Below are positions 43,425 through 53,345 of a stretch of DNA of 64,000 nucleotides, in pieces (the first letter of the stretch is position 1; every line of letters starts with the position of its first letter). Origin of the DNA: Candidatus Segatella violae (GTDB lineage Bacteria; Bacteroidota; Bacteroidia; Bacteroidales; Bacteroidaceae); assembly GCA_002440225.1 (NCBI GenBank), contig DJSH01000052.1:1-64000 (forward strand). Direction: 5' to 3'. A model generated the notes under the pieces. The model did not search any database, had not been told where the DNA came from, and saw only the letters and a program-made list of their open reading frames with translations. The position numbers were made by a program, and so were the translations under genes.

Positions 43425-44337
43425 TGATGTCTTCGATATTGTAAGGTGTCTCTTGATAGACATAATAATTTATCCAATTGCTATAGAAGAGGTTGGCATG
43501 GGCGCGCCATGTTACCAAAGGCTCCTCAGCAGGATCGTCGTTAAAATAGTAGTTCTTTGGCAAATCTACATCGTCACGCTTGCCCATGTCACGCTTATAT
43601 TCCTTGTCGAGTGTATTAGGCGCATATTCCAAATGGCCTGTGACAAAGAACTCTCGTCCGCCACGAGCCATCACGATGCTCACACCGCTCTCAGGCGACT
43701 CAGCGATGATGTCAAGTCCTGGAACTTTCTCTATGTCTTCACGACGAACTTCCGTATGGCGGCTGTGAGGCATATTGAAAATATCATCAAAGCCTCTAAA
43801 GATAGGAAGAGAAGGATCCAGCGGTTTCTGATGGAATATGCCGAACATTTTCTTTTCCAACGGATACTTAGGTACCCCATAGAAATGATACAATCCAGCC
43901 TGGGCACCCCAACAGATATAGAGCGTGGAGGTGACGTGAGTGCGAGCCCAATCGAAAATCTCTGTAATCTCTGGCCAATATTCCACGTCTTCATACTCCA
44001 TAGTCTCGATAGGGGCACCAGTTACTATCATGCCATCAAACTTTTGCTTGGACAGCTCCTGGAAATCCTTATAGAACATCATCATGTGCTCTATCGGCGT
44101 ATTTTTGGGAGTATGGCTCTTCAATTTCATGAAATATACCTCCAACTGCAATGGGGTATTGGAGAGCAAGCGCACGAGATCGGTCTCGGTCGTAATCTTG
44201 AGCGGCATCAAGTTGAGCACGCAGATTTTCAATGGACGAATCTCCTGCTTATGTGCACGGCTTTCGTCCATGACAAATATATTTTCATGCTTCAGCAGTT
44301 CGATGGCTGGAAGCTTGTCTGGTAATCTTAATGGCAT
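43420..44337 (-). CDS. metA: Homoserine O-acyltransferase (MetA), probably acetyl-CoA specific
   Basis: The first dedicated step of methionine synthesis. I chose the ATG at 44337 (MPLRLPDKLPAIELL), which gives 305 residues, the usual family length; the -7 box lies 28 bases upstream. Catalytic Cys142 is in YICWGAQAG, the oxyanion Lys47 in MPLK, and the His/Glu pair in VTGHLEYAP. Residue 111 is Glu (GAPIETMEYEDV). In this family Glu111 is associated with acetyl-CoA use and Gly111 with succinyl-CoA, so O-acetylhomoserine is the likely product. Confidence 0.93.
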   Translation of the reverse strand: MPLRLPDKLPAIELLKHENIFVMDESRAHKQEIRPLKICVLNLMPLKITTETDLVRLLSNTPLQLEVYFMKLKSHTPKNTPIEHMMMFYKDFQELSKQKFDGMIVTGAPIETMEYEDVEYWPEITEIFDWARTHVTSTLYICWGAQAGLYHFYGVPKYPLEKKMFGIFHQKPLDPSLPIFRGFDDIFNMPHSRHTEVRREDIEKVPGLDIIAESPESGVSIVMARGGREFFVTGHLEYAPNTLDKEYKRDMGKRDDVDLPKNYYFNDDPAEEPLVTWRAHANLFYSNWINYYVYQETPYNIEDIK

Positions 44338-44364
44338 TTTCTTGTTCCTTTCTTTATTTTGGTG

Positions 44365-44372
44365 CAAAGTTA
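44365..44372 (-). promoter_or_regulatory. -7 promoter box of metA
   Basis: Minus-strand TAACTTTG followed by CACCAAAAT, 28 bases before the ATG at 44337. It lies just beyond the terminator of the M13 peptidase gene. Confidence 0.65.
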
Positions 44373-44393
44373 CACATTTTTGTCGACCCAAAC

Positions 44394-44424
44394 AAAAAAA
44401 GGATGCTAAATTTCTTTAGCATCC
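44394..44424 (-). terminator. Rho-independent terminator of the M13 peptidase gene
   Basis: A perfect ten-base-pair stem GGATGCTAAA/TTTAGCATCC with a four-base loop, followed on the minus strand by seven T. It separates the M13 gene from the metA promoter. Confidence 0.93.
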
Positions 44425-44461
44425 CCTTATTATTGAGTGTATCTATGTCAATACAAACATT

Positions 44462-46495
44462 TTACCACAATTCGAGACGTTCATTCTCTGGAATGTACAT
44501 CTTGTCACCTGGTTTTACGCCAAATGCCTCATACCATGCCTTGATGTGTGGCAGGGCACCATTCACACGCCACTCGCCGAGAGCATGAGGGTCGTTCTTC
44601 ACACGGTTGCGGATTTCCTTCTCCGTGATGTTCTGTCCCCATACACCTGCATAGGCAAGGAAGAAACGCTGCTCAGGGGTGAAACCATCCTTGTTCTTGA
44701 GAGGCTTCTTGGCTGTAGCATTCTTGAAGGCGTTGAAAGCTACCATCAAACCTCCGTGGTCTGCCAAGTTCTCACCAAGAGTGAAACGACCATTGGCATT
44801 CAAGTCAGGCAACACCTTGATGTTGCTAAAGAAATTGGCATAAAGATCGGCACGATTCTCGAAGCCCTTGGCATCGCTGGCTGTCCACCAATCTTTCAAG
44901 TTGCCATCAGCATCATACTGGCGGCCCTGATCGTCGAATCCATGAGTCATCTCATGGCCGATTACCACACCGATAGCTCCATAGTTGAAAGCTTCGTCGG
45001 CCTTAGGGTCGAAGAACGGGTACTGGAGGATGCCTGCTGGGAAGCAAATCTCATTGGTTGTTGGGTTGTAATAAGCGTTGACGGTCTGAGGTGTCATGTA
45101 CCACTCATCACGGTCTACTGGCTTACCAGCTTTCTCTGCAATCATCTTGTCGATCTTGAACTTGCGGCAAGCCATCACGTTGTCATAGAAGCTCTTGCTT
45201 GGGTCGATGGTGAGTTTGCTGTAGTCGGTCCACTTGTTTGGGTAGCCAATCTTCACATAGAACTTATCAAGCTTCTTATGAGCAGCAAGCTTGGTAGTGT
45301 CGCTCATCCAAGTCTGTGCGTCGATGCGCTGACCGAGGCTTATCTGAAGGTTCTTCACCAACTGCTCCATCATCTTCTTAGAGCTCTCAGGGAAGTATTT
45401 CTTGCAATACATACGACCGAGTGCCTCGCCCATCTGAGCCTCTACCTGGTTGGTTGCGCGCTTCCACAATGGGTAGTCTTCCTTACGACCACTCACGGTC
45501 TTGCCGAAGAAATCGAAATTGGCCTCACGGATCTCGTCGGTGAGATAAGCGGCAGAACTTTGGATTACGCCCCACTCCATCACAGCCTTCAATGTAGCTG
45601 CACTCTCAGCTGCGTTTATCTTGTCGATACCAGCGAAGAAGGCAGGCTGACCAACTACCATCTCCTGGATATACTCACTCTTTACACCTTCGGCATTCAA
45701 GAGTTGCTCCAACTGAACGTTTGGATAGTTCTCCTTGAACTGCTTCAAGGTCATCTTGTTATAGTTGGCCTGTGGGTCGCGAAGCTCGGTATTGCTCTTA
45801 GAGATGAGAGCCAAGGTTGTCTCATGCTGGAAGATGAGCTGTGCGTTCTGTTGTGCTTGTTCTGCAGAGAAGCCATAAAGTTGGAACATCTTTACGATGT
45901 ATTTCTTATAAGCCTCACGGATAGCGACTGTGGCTGGGTCGTTGTTTACATAATAGTCCTTCTGACCGAGGGTCAAGCCATCCTGTCCTAGGGTGAGGAT
46001 GTTCATCGTGACATTCTTGTCATCTGCGGCGAAATAAGTGCCATAGTCAACGCCAAGTCCCAGGTCAGCATACATCAACTGCAACTTCTGCAAGTCTTCC
46101 TTGGTCTGTGCTGAAGCTATCTCATCAAGCATTGGCTTAACAGGAGAGATGCCGGCTTTATTACGAGCATCAACATTCAGAGCCAACTTATAGAAGTCAG
46201 AGAGTTTCTGCTCGATGGTTCCCTTCTTGTAAGTTTTCTTCTGAAGTTCAGAAAGGATGGAGTTGACACGCTTGTTGTTGTTCTCACCCAACTGGTCGAA
46301 ACTACCAAAGCGGCTGTATGCAGCAGGCAATGGATTGTTTTTCTGCCAACCACCAGTAGCAAACTGGTAGAAATCATCAGCAGGCTTAACAGTCTTGTCA
46401 AGATTGCTCATGACAAGTCCCGAATTGTTCTGAGCCTCAACACCCAACGGCATTGCGGCAATCATCATCATCGGGAGAATCATTTTCATTTTCAT
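44462..46495 (-). CDS. M13 family zinc metallopeptidase (neprilysin-like)
   Basis: A secreted endopeptidase of 677 residues, the normal length for PepO/neprilysin homologues. A signal peptide covers residues 1-21 (MPLGVEAQNN). The long helical N-terminal domain is followed by the catalytic domain: zinc motif HEMTH (GVVIGHEMTHGFDDQG), third ligand in ENLADHGG, and the C-terminal NGALPHIKAWYEAFGVKPGD. It probably degrades oligopeptides in the periplasm or at the surface. It follows the ABC-F gene after 104 bases. Confidence 0.95.
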   Translation of the reverse strand: MKMKMILPMMMIAAMPLGVEAQNNSGLVMSNLDKTVKPADDFYQFATGGWQKNNPLPAAYSRFGSFDQLGENNNKRVNSILSELQKKTYKKGTIEQKLSDFYKLALNVDARNKAGISPVKPMLDEIASAQTKEDLQKLQLMYADLGLGVDYGTYFAADDKNVTMNILTLGQDGLTLGQKDYYVNNDPATVAIREAYKKYIVKMFQLYGFSAEQAQQNAQLIFQHETTLALISKSNTELRDPQANYNKMTLKQFKENYPNVQLEQLLNAEGVKSEYIQEMVVGQPAFFAGIDKINAAESAATLKAVMEWGVIQSSAAYLTDEIREANFDFFGKTVSGRKEDYPLWKRATNQVEAQMGEALGRMYCKKYFPESSKKMMEQLVKNLQISLGQRIDAQTWMSDTTKLAAHKKLDKFYVKIGYPNKWTDYSKLTIDPSKSFYDNVMACRKFKIDKMIAEKAGKPVDRDEWYMTPQTVNAYYNPTTNEICFPAGILQYPFFDPKADEAFNYGAIGVVIGHEMTHGFDDQGRQYDADGNLKDWWTASDAKGFENRADLYANFFSNIKVLPDLNANGRFTLGENLADHGGLMVAFNAFKNATAKKPLKNKDGFTPEQRFFLAYAGVWGQNITEKEIRNRVKNDPHALGEWRVNGALPHIKAWYEAFGVKPGDKMYIPENERLELW

Positions 46496-46599
46496 AATTG
46501 CTTTATTTTTATTAAACTTATTTCTATTTTCTAGGGGGATAAGTCGCCATTTTCCTTTCGAAGGTGACAGCCAGTTTCATCAGCATAGCGACATCTCGG

Positions 46600-48573
46600 T
46601 TACTTAGAGAGTTCCTCCAATTGTTCCGAGAGCACCATCCACTTATCGTTCTCTTCGTCTAGGCTTTTCATCAGCTCTGTATATTCTGTAACGAGCTCCA
46701 TGTTGGTGGCATTCTCAGGCTTCATCAAGAGATTGTCGATTTCCTTTTTTCGTGCCTCTAGCTTGGTAATCTTTGCCTCGCACTCCTTCACTGCCTTCTC
46801 TGCCTTACGTATTTTCTTCTGTTGTTCCTTGTGTTCTGCATAGCTCAGCTTGCCAGATGTGGCAGAAGCAAGGCTGTCGGAACTTGTACCTGTAGCGACA
46901 TTCGAAGAAGCATTTGATGCAGATGCACTCGAAACAGGTTGGTTACCTAGCGCTTGATTGATATTCTCAGCATTATGGGCTCGAAGATAGTCGTAAATGC
47001 CACCCAAATGCTCACTCACCTTGCCACCGCCGAATTCATAAACCTTATCAACCAAGCCATCCAAGAACTCACGGTCGTGGCTAACGATAATGGCTGTTCC
47101 GTCGAAAGCCTTGATAGCTTCCTTCAAAACATCCTTCGATTGCATGTCGAGGTGGTTGGTAGGCTCATCTAGAATCAGGAGATTGACTGGTTCGAGCAAG
47201 AGCTTAATCATGGCAAGGCGGCTTCGTTCACCTCCACTCAGTACCTTGACGTATTTTTCTGATGTTTCACCGCCAAACATGAAGGCTCCTAGAAGATCGT
47301 TCACCTTCAGGCGCATCTCACCAATGGCCACGTTGTCGATGGTTTGGAAGATGGTGAGATTCTCATCGAGAAGTTGGGCTTGGTTCTGTGCGAAATAGCC
47401 TATCTGCACATTGTGACCTATCTTCAAGGTTCCCGTAAACGGAATCTCACCCATGATACATTTCACGAGCGTAGACTTACCCTCTCCGTTCTTGCCGACG
47501 AAGGCTACCTTCTCGCCACGCTTGATGGTGAAAGTGACATGGTCGAAAACCGTATGGTCACCATAATCCTTGCGCACATCATCACAGATGATAGGATAAT
47601 CGCCACTGCGCAAACATGGAGGGAATTTAAGATGCATTTGCTTGTTGTCAACTTCGTCTACCTCGATGGGTACGATTTTCTCCAACTGCTTGATGCGGCT
47701 CTGCACCTGTACAGCCTTGGTTGGTTTATAGCGGAATCGTTCTATAAAGTCCTTGATGTCGGCGATTTCCTTCTGCTGATTCTCGTAGGAACGAAGCTGC
47801 TGCTCACGGCGTTCCTTGCGTAATTCTACATATTCATCATATTTCACCTTGTAATCTTCCACACGACCACAAGTGATTTCCAAGGTGCGGTTGGTAACAT
47901 TATTGATAAAAGCACGGTCGTGGCTCACCAATACTACCGCCTTGGCACTCTGTGCAAGGAATTGCTCCAACCACTGAATACTTTCGATGTCAAGATGGTT
48001 AGTTGGCTCATCAAGCAGCAGAACGTCAGGCTTTTGCAAAAGAATCTTGGCAAGCTCGATACGCATACGCCAACCTCCCGAGAACTCTTTGGTAGGACGT
48101 TCGAAATCGCCGCGTGTAAATCCCAGACCTGTAAGCGTGCGTTCTATTTCCGCCTCATAGTTTTCGCCACCCATCATCATGTATCGTTCGTGCTCTTGGG
48201 TGAACTTTTCAACAAGCTGTGCATAGTCGTCGCTTTCATAGTCGGTGCGGTCGGCCATTTCCTGCTGCATCTTGTCGAGACGGGCTTTCATCTCGGTATT
48301 GTGGGCGAAAGCTTTGCGGGTTTCCTCCTTCACAGAAGTGTCATCTTGCAACTTCATCACCTGTGGCAGGTAACCAATAGTAGTCTCATTAGGAATAGCT
48401 ACTACGCCCGCCGTCGGTTTCTGAAGACCACACAGAATCTTGAGCATGGTCGACTTACCCGCACCATTCTTACCCACAAGGGCGATGCGGTCACGGTCGT
48501 TAATAACGAAACTCACGTCGTGGAAGAGCGGTTTCACGCCAAACTCCACTTTCAGTCCTTCTACTGAAATCAT
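46600..48573 (-). CDS. ABC-F family ATPase (Uup/EttA-like)
   Basis: A soluble protein with two ATPase domains and no membrane part, of a family that acts on ribosomes. Domain 1 has GKNGAGKST (about residues 34-42), signature EFSGGWRMR and LLLDEPTNHLD. A linker (about 240-290) of the arm/P-site-tether type follows. Domain 2 has GKNGEGKST, LSGGERSR and LILDEPTNHLD. A Ser/Ala-rich stretch (about 550-585) leads to a C-terminal coiled coil (KIRKAEKAVKECEAKITKLEARKK-like), as in Uup. Translation-factor or antibiotic-protection roles cannot be told apart from sequence. Confidence 0.92.
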   Translation of the reverse strand: MISVEGLKVEFGVKPLFHDVSFVINDRDRIALVGKNGAGKSTMLKILCGLQKPTAGVVAIPNETTIGYLPQVMKLQDDTSVKEETRKAFAHNTEMKARLDKMQQEMADRTDYESDDYAQLVEKFTQEHERYMMMGGENYEAEIERTLTGLGFTRGDFERPTKEFSGGWRMRIELAKILLQKPDVLLLDEPTNHLDIESIQWLEQFLAQSAKAVVLVSHDRAFINNVTNRTLEITCGRVEDYKVKYDEYVELRKERREQQLRSYENQQKEIADIKDFIERFRYKPTKAVQVQSRIKQLEKIVPIEVDEVDNKQMHLKFPPCLRSGDYPIICDDVRKDYGDHTVFDHVTFTIKRGEKVAFVGKNGEGKSTLVKCIMGEIPFTGTLKIGHNVQIGYFAQNQAQLLDENLTIFQTIDNVAIGEMRLKVNDLLGAFMFGGETSEKYVKVLSGGERSRLAMIKLLLEPVNLLILDEPTNHLDMQSKDVLKEAIKAFDGTAIIVSHDREFLDGLVDKVYEFGGGKVSEHLGGIYDYLRAHNAENINQALGNQPVSSASASNASSNVATGTSSDSLASATSGKLSYAEHKEQQKKIRKAEKAVKECEAKITKLEARKKEIDNLLMKPENATNMELVTEYTELMKSLDEENDKWMVLSEQLEELSK

Positions 48574-48658
48574 TTATCTTATTAATTTTTTATATTAATT
48601 CTTGACATAAATATTTTGTGCCAAATTCATATTCTATCCGTTTTCTCGTTATCTCTTA

Positions 48659-49936
48659 TCAAGGTATTAACAAGGAAGAATCTCCATAGCTGAGGAATCG
48701 GAAGTCATTTGACAAAGCATAATCATATACCTTTCTCCAATCGCCATGCAAAAATGCACTCACAAGGAGCAACAAGGTGCTTTGTGGCTGATGGAAATTG
48801 GTAACGAGCATCTTCACAATCTTGTAAACATAGCCAGGAGCAATGATGATTTGCGTACTGGTGTGGAGAGCTTCCAATCCGTTACGATCCAGATAGTCGA
48901 TGATAGCTTGGATGGCCTGCATCGGCGTAATTCCATCCGCCAAGTTTCCATCCTCTGAAAGCTCGTATGGATCCCATTGGTTCACGTGCAAGTCTTCTTC
49001 GCTAGCCTCTGGATGCTTCAGCAGGTGAACTCCCATGTAATAAAGGCTCTCGATGGTACGCACACTGGTGGTTCCTACAGCGATGACCTTGCACTCGTGC
49101 TTGATGAGCTTTTCCAAACTACGACGGTGCACCACAATATATTCCGTATGCATCTGGTGTCCTTCAATCTCTAGACTCTTCACGGGCTTAAAAGTTCCTG
49201 CTCCCACATGGAGGGTCACTTCCTCGCGATCGATTCCATGAGCATCGAGGTCTTTCAACACGGCATCAGTAAAGTGCAGTCCGGCTGTCGGAGCAGCCAC
49301 ACTTCCTTTTATCTTGGAATATACCGTTTGATAGGTGGTCTTATCGCTTTCCTCAGTCTTACGATTCAAGTAAGGAGGGATTGGCAGCTCACCCACGGTT
49401 TCCAAGATTTCTGCGAAGGAGACTTTGTCGTTGTCCCAATCGAAATCCACCCAATAATTGGTGCCACCACCTTTGGCTATCATTTCCTGGCCTTCGGCAG
49501 AAAGAGCTTCCCCCCTGCGCATCGTGGCAGAGAGCGTGAGTTTATGTCCATTAATCTCGAAGTCACGCTTCAAGCTTCCCTCTTTCCATTTCTTCAGGTT
49601 TCCAATCATGCAGAGCCAAGAACAGTGCCCCGTAGTCTGGAACATCAACTCGTAGTCTGTTGGTTCCGAAGGCTCCATCAAGAAAACCTCAATAAGCGCC
49701 CCTGTCTCCTTACGGAAATGCAGACGCGCTTGAATAACCTTGGTATTGTTGAAAATCATCAACGCCCCCTGAGGCAAATATTTTGGAAGGTGATAGAACA
49801 CATCGTCGCTCACCTCGCCATGATTATAAACCAACAACTTGCTGTGGTCTCTTTGGGCTATAGGGAACTTGGCGATGCGCTCATCGGGAAGTTCGTAATT
49901 ATAATCACTAATCTTTATATGTTTTGTATCCATCAT
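48659..49936 (-). CDS. queA: S-adenosylmethionine:tRNA ribosyltransferase-isomerase
   Basis: It makes epoxyqueuosine in tRNA by adding the ribosyl part of SAM. Family blocks are present: YELPDERIAKFPIAQRDHSKLLVY, VAAPTAGLHFTDAVL, VTLHVGAGTFKPVKS, VGTTSVRTIESL and the C-terminal NFHQPQSTLLLLVSAFL. The 425 residues exceed the 356 of E. coli, with an insertion in the middle, which is common in Bacteroidetes. It could start one codon later. It follows the PAP2 gene by 46 bases, suggesting joint transcription with the Bat operon end. Confidence 0.95.
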   Translation of the reverse strand: MMDTKHIKISDYNYELPDERIAKFPIAQRDHSKLLVYNHGEVSDDVFYHLPKYLPQGALMIFNNTKVIQARLHFRKETGALIEVFLMEPSEPTDYELMFQTTGHCSWLCMIGNLKKWKEGSLKRDFEINGHKLTLSATMRRGEALSAEGQEMIAKGGGTNYWVDFDWDNDKVSFAEILETVGELPIPPYLNRKTEESDKTTYQTVYSKIKGSVAAPTAGLHFTDAVLKDLDAHGIDREEVTLHVGAGTFKPVKSLEIEGHQMHTEYIVVHRRSLEKLIKHECKVIAVGTTSVRTIESLYYMGVHLLKHPEASEEDLHVNQWDPYELSEDGNLADGITPMQAIQAIIDYLDRNGLEALHTSTQIIIAPGYVYKIVKMLVTNFHQPQSTLLLLVSAFLHGDWRKVYDYALSNDFRFLSYGDSSLLIP

Positions 49937-49982
49937 ATATAATGTAATTGTTTCCTTATTATTGATCCATGTAGATGGGATG

Positions 49983-50687
49983 CTAGATGCTGACTGCCAT
50001 CACCGTTGCCCTTATCACCACATAGATGAGAATGAACATCATAACCGTCATTATCTTGTCGACATCGTCGTAATCGTAACCTGTACTCGTATATTGATTT
50101 GAAATATACTTGATGTTAGGCGACATGCGACGATACATCTTATAATAGGCAAAATAAACTATCAGCCCGATGACAAGCCCGATGCCCAATCCACATAGTA
50201 TATCCAAAGGATAGTGAACACCAAGATAAAGACGAGTCCAACAGTTGACCAACGACCATAAAATCAAGGTCCAACTCAACACCTTGCTACGAACGAGCAA
50301 AGAACAGAATACAGCTATAGAAAGCGTATTGGCTGCATGCGCCGAACAAAAGCTGTAACTCTTGAGACGCATTCCATCTACAACCTGTACCGTGTATTTG
50401 AGCAGAGGATCGCTGGATGGACGCCATCTTTCTGCCAAAGGCTTGATGAGTCCATCCACAATGCCATCCGACAAGAGAACACAGAGCACAGCACCACCCA
50501 CAGCTAAAGCTATCTGCCCCATCATCTCATTATTGCGTATCACGATGACGATCAATGCCAGATAGAGGGGAATCCACGTAAAGCCCGAGGTGAGCACCAT
50601 GGCGGCTTGGTCGAGCCAAACATTATTACTCCCATTGAAAGCATGCAGTATTTGCATGTCTAAGTCTTGTATTGCACTAAAATCCAT
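49983..50687 (-). CDS. PAP2 family membrane phosphatase
   Basis: An integral-membrane phosphatase, perhaps acting on undecaprenyl pyrophosphate or lipid A. I chose the ATG at 50687 (MDFSAIQDLDM), two bases after the batD/E stop codon. The acid-phosphatase motifs are seen: KPLAERWRP (motif 1), SFCSAHAAN (motif 2, where PSGH is usual) and RLYLGVHYPLDILCG (motif 3). Five to six membrane segments span about 25-190, and another lies at the C-terminus (about 210-235). It is co-directional with and probably co-transcribed with the Bat genes. Confidence 0.9.
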   Translation of the reverse strand: MDFSAIQDLDMQILHAFNGSNNVWLDQAAMVLTSGFTWIPLYLALIVIVIRNNEMMGQIALAVGGAVLCVLLSDGIVDGLIKPLAERWRPSSDPLLKYTVQVVDGMRLKSYSFCSAHAANTLSIAVFCSLLVRSKVLSWTLILWSLVNCWTRLYLGVHYPLDILCGLGIGLVIGLIVYFAYYKMYRRMSPNIKYISNQYTSTGYDYDDVDKIMTVMMFILIYVVIRATVMAVSI

Positions 50688-50689
50688 CT

Positions 50690-53293
50690 TTAAATCTCCT
50701 CTAAATGCTTCGTCTCTATCCAACCTTCTCTTCCATCACCTACCTTGATGCCCCTCCAGCCTTTCATTGCTTTGTCTGTAATATCCACACGAGTTCCTTC
50801 GTGAAGAACAAACTGGTCGGCACTAGACTTGGCAGGTGTCTTTTTCACATTCACCGAAGGGGTGATGATGATGGCACCGGTACGATTGACAAGCGCCTGT
50901 TTCTGCTGATAAGCAAAGAGATTGCTCAGCAAGAAGACTACAAAGAAGACGATTCCTCCAAAGAAACCAATCTTGCGCAACATTAAGTGGGGACCAAAGA
51001 GATAAAGCAACACCAAAACTAGCGCCAAGATGATGGCGATGATGCCTGCCTTTGCCCAGTTGTCAACGCTGGTGAAATTGACCAATGACTTATACCAGGT
51101 TACAAAGAACATCTCGCTTTCCGGCGTAATCTTATCTATCGTCTTGCTGCGGGCGAACTGAAGGTTGAAATTGATGTCCTCGTCACCTGGCGACAACAGA
51201 TGGGCGCGCTCATAATTGAGCACAGCCTTTGTAATGTTATCTGTGCGATAATAAGCATTGCCGAGATTGTAATAAACGTCGGCAGAAACACCGCTACTCT
51301 TCAAGATGTCCTCATAATCGCGGATAGCCTGTTGATAATTGCCCTTCTGATATTCTGTGTCGGCATTATTCTTTGTGACCGCACGAGCAGTAGAGGCGAA
51401 GCCTAACATCGCCACCACAATCATCAGAAAGGAATAGCCCGCACGGTTTCTCTTTCGATTCTTGCGAACCAGATTGATTGCATTTTCTATCTCCATAATT
51501 CCAGTCATAGCACAGTCGAATGTACGAGTCATGTTTCCGGCAGGGTCGCCTGGCGCATAACGCTCGAACTCACACTCATCAAGGGCTGTGGTAAACTTCT
51601 CGATGGTGTTTTCATCCACATTGTGCTCTGTGAGCTTTTCCTGTATATTCTCTCGCGTAAGCTTCTCCGCAGGCATGTTCAACTTATAACTTACGTAGCC
51701 CCACAAAGCACGCAACACCTCGTCGTAGAACTCACCTTGCTTGCCCTTGAGCATCAGCAAGTGGGCTTTCTTCAGGCGTTTTGTCGCTATCTTGTTAGCC
51801 TTGTTGGAACGTACCTTCACAATATCGGCGTTTTCGAGCGCACGACGACGGAAGATGATGAGCAAGGCAAAGAAAGCAAGCAGAGGAACCAACAAACTGG
51901 TCCAATAGCCAAAGCTTCCATAGAACATGTCATCGATGTCATGGAGTTTCGTCTTGCCCAATTTGAGCGAATGAATGTCCTTGTCGTTATTGCTAAAATC
52001 GCGTGTGTCGTTGCTAGAACTACTATCTCCCTTGTCCACTATGAGCGTGAATGGTTGGGTCTTGATGGTCTTGTAAGCATTGACAGAAGTATCATAATAA
52101 GTAAACTCGACGGCAGGGATTGTATATTTACCCTGATTGCGAGGAACGGCGAGGAAGTCGTAAATCATGTTGCCCTCCACTCCATTCGAGGTAAGGCGAG
52201 TCTTATCAGTTACCTTGGCATCGTACTTGTCGAAATCCTTCGGATAATTGACGATTGGCTGTTTCAGAAGTTTCAAGTTTCCGATTCCACCCACCACCAC
52301 ACGGATGGTGATTGGTTCTCCAGCCTTCACCTCCTTCTTGTCGAGCGAAGCAGAGATATTAAACTTACCTACACCTCCCGAGAAATTGGCAGGACGCTGT
52401 GGCAGGGGGTCTACCTGGATATTTACACCAGGAGCCTTGATGTCCTTGTGCACCTCTACATAACCAGAACCACCATTGAAGAAAGCTTCCATTGGGTCGA
52501 CGTTTCGATTCTGCTGAACGACAATGCCCTTGAACGTGATGGAAGGAATGCTCAGGCTTCCCGTCATCTGTGGATACATTACATACTGACTCCACGTAAC
52601 GCATTTGTAAGGTCTGCCGTTCACCATCTCGGTATGGAATGTTTTCTGTTGAGGCAGCTGCACCTCTTGGGTATGGAAACCTTTCAAGTCTGGCATCTTA
52701 CCTTCCAGCTGGGTAAGTTCCACCTGCGTGTAAACTTTGTAAGTCAAGAGGATAGGTTCCTGCTCATGTACTCTCTTCTTGTTGGCAGAAACCTTGATAA
52801 AGAGATCGCTGCCTGATATTTGTGTACCAGCCGCACGCATACGAGGCTCGTCGTAAGCATCTTGTTGTCCATGCATGTTTGGTGCCCCGGCATTACGTGC
52901 AGCGTGGCCAGAGACCGTAATCTTAAGAGCGCGGGAAGAAAGTTTTCTACCATTCACCAAGGCATGTGAGGCACCAATGCCAAAGGTTCCGTTCTTAGCT
53001 GCATAGAGCGTATAGGTAATGGTGACGGATGAAGAAGACGAGGTGTGGCCGTTAATCATCTGATAGCTCGACTGCGACGAGGTGTAAGGTCCAGCGATAA
53101 CCTCCAAACCTTCACCCACTCCGCCCATACGAAACTCTTCCACATCACGCGTATTAATGGTATAAGCCACACGGAAGTTCTCTCCCGCAGCCACGTGTGT
53201 TGGTGCCGACACACTTATTTGCTGAGCTTCCACCCTTAGATTGAAGCCCAGTAGCATCGCTACGACTATAATATACCAACCTATATGTTTCAT
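50690..53293 (-). CDS. batD: BatD-BatE fusion: oxygen-tolerance protein with TPR and SH3 domains
   Basis: A periplasmic/membrane component of the Bat system. Of 867 residues, 1-23 are a signal peptide. About 24-440 are the BatD beta-rich region. A membrane helix lies at about 468-488. A fused BatE-like half begins near residue 620 with a basic stretch and a hydrophobic segment ending in ARA, then TPR repeats (EYQKGNYQQAIRDYEDILKS, VYYNLGNAYYRTDN), two membrane helices at about 745-795 and an SH3 domain (804-867, NVKKTPAKSSADQFVLHEG). The internal segment looks like an old signal peptide. Confidence 0.92.
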   Translation of the reverse strand: MKHIGWYIIVVAMLLGFNLRVEAQQISVSAPTHVAAGENFRVAYTINTRDVEEFRMGGVGEGLEVIAGPYTSSQSSYQMINGHTSSSSSVTITYTLYAAKNGTFGIGASHALVNGRKLSSRALKITVSGHAARNAGAPNMHGQQDAYDEPRMRAAGTQISGSDLFIKVSANKKRVHEQEPILLTYKVYTQVELTQLEGKMPDLKGFHTQEVQLPQQKTFHTEMVNGRPYKCVTWSQYVMYPQMTGSLSIPSITFKGIVVQQNRNVDPMEAFFNGGSGYVEVHKDIKAPGVNIQVDPLPQRPANFSGGVGKFNISASLDKKEVKAGEPITIRVVVGGIGNLKLLKQPIVNYPKDFDKYDAKVTDKTRLTSNGVEGNMIYDFLAVPRNQGKYTIPAVEFTYYDTSVNAYKTIKTQPFTLIVDKGDSSSSNDTRDFSNNDKDIHSLKLGKTKLHDIDDMFYGSFGYWTSLLVPLLAFFALLIIFRRRALENADIVKVRSNKANKIATKRLKKAHLLMLKGKQGEFYDEVLRALWGYVSYKLNMPAEKLTRENIQEKLTEHNVDENTIEKFTTALDECEFERYAPGDPAGNMTRTFDCAMTGIMEIENAINLVRKNRKRNRAGYSFLMIVVAMLGFASTARAVTKNNADTEYQKGNYQQAIRDYEDILKSSGVSADVYYNLGNAYYRTDNITKAVLNYERAHLLSPGDEDINFNLQFARSKTIDKITPESEMFFVTWYKSLVNFTSVDNWAKAGIIAIILALVLVLLYLFGPHLMLRKIGFFGGIVFFVVFLLSNLFAYQQKQALVNRTGAIIITPSVNVKKTPAKSSADQFVLHEGTRVDITDKAMKGWRGIKVGDGREGWIETKHLEEI

Positions 53294-53345
53294 GTTTATT
53301 ATATTTGCTTTAATTAAATTCTATATTTTTCTATCATACAGTCCA

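Noticed and set aside
44546..45991. A 481-codon antisense open frame inside the M13 peptidase gene
   Set aside because: The minus-strand gene has signal peptide, HExxH motif and terminator. The plus-strand frame has no supporting signal.
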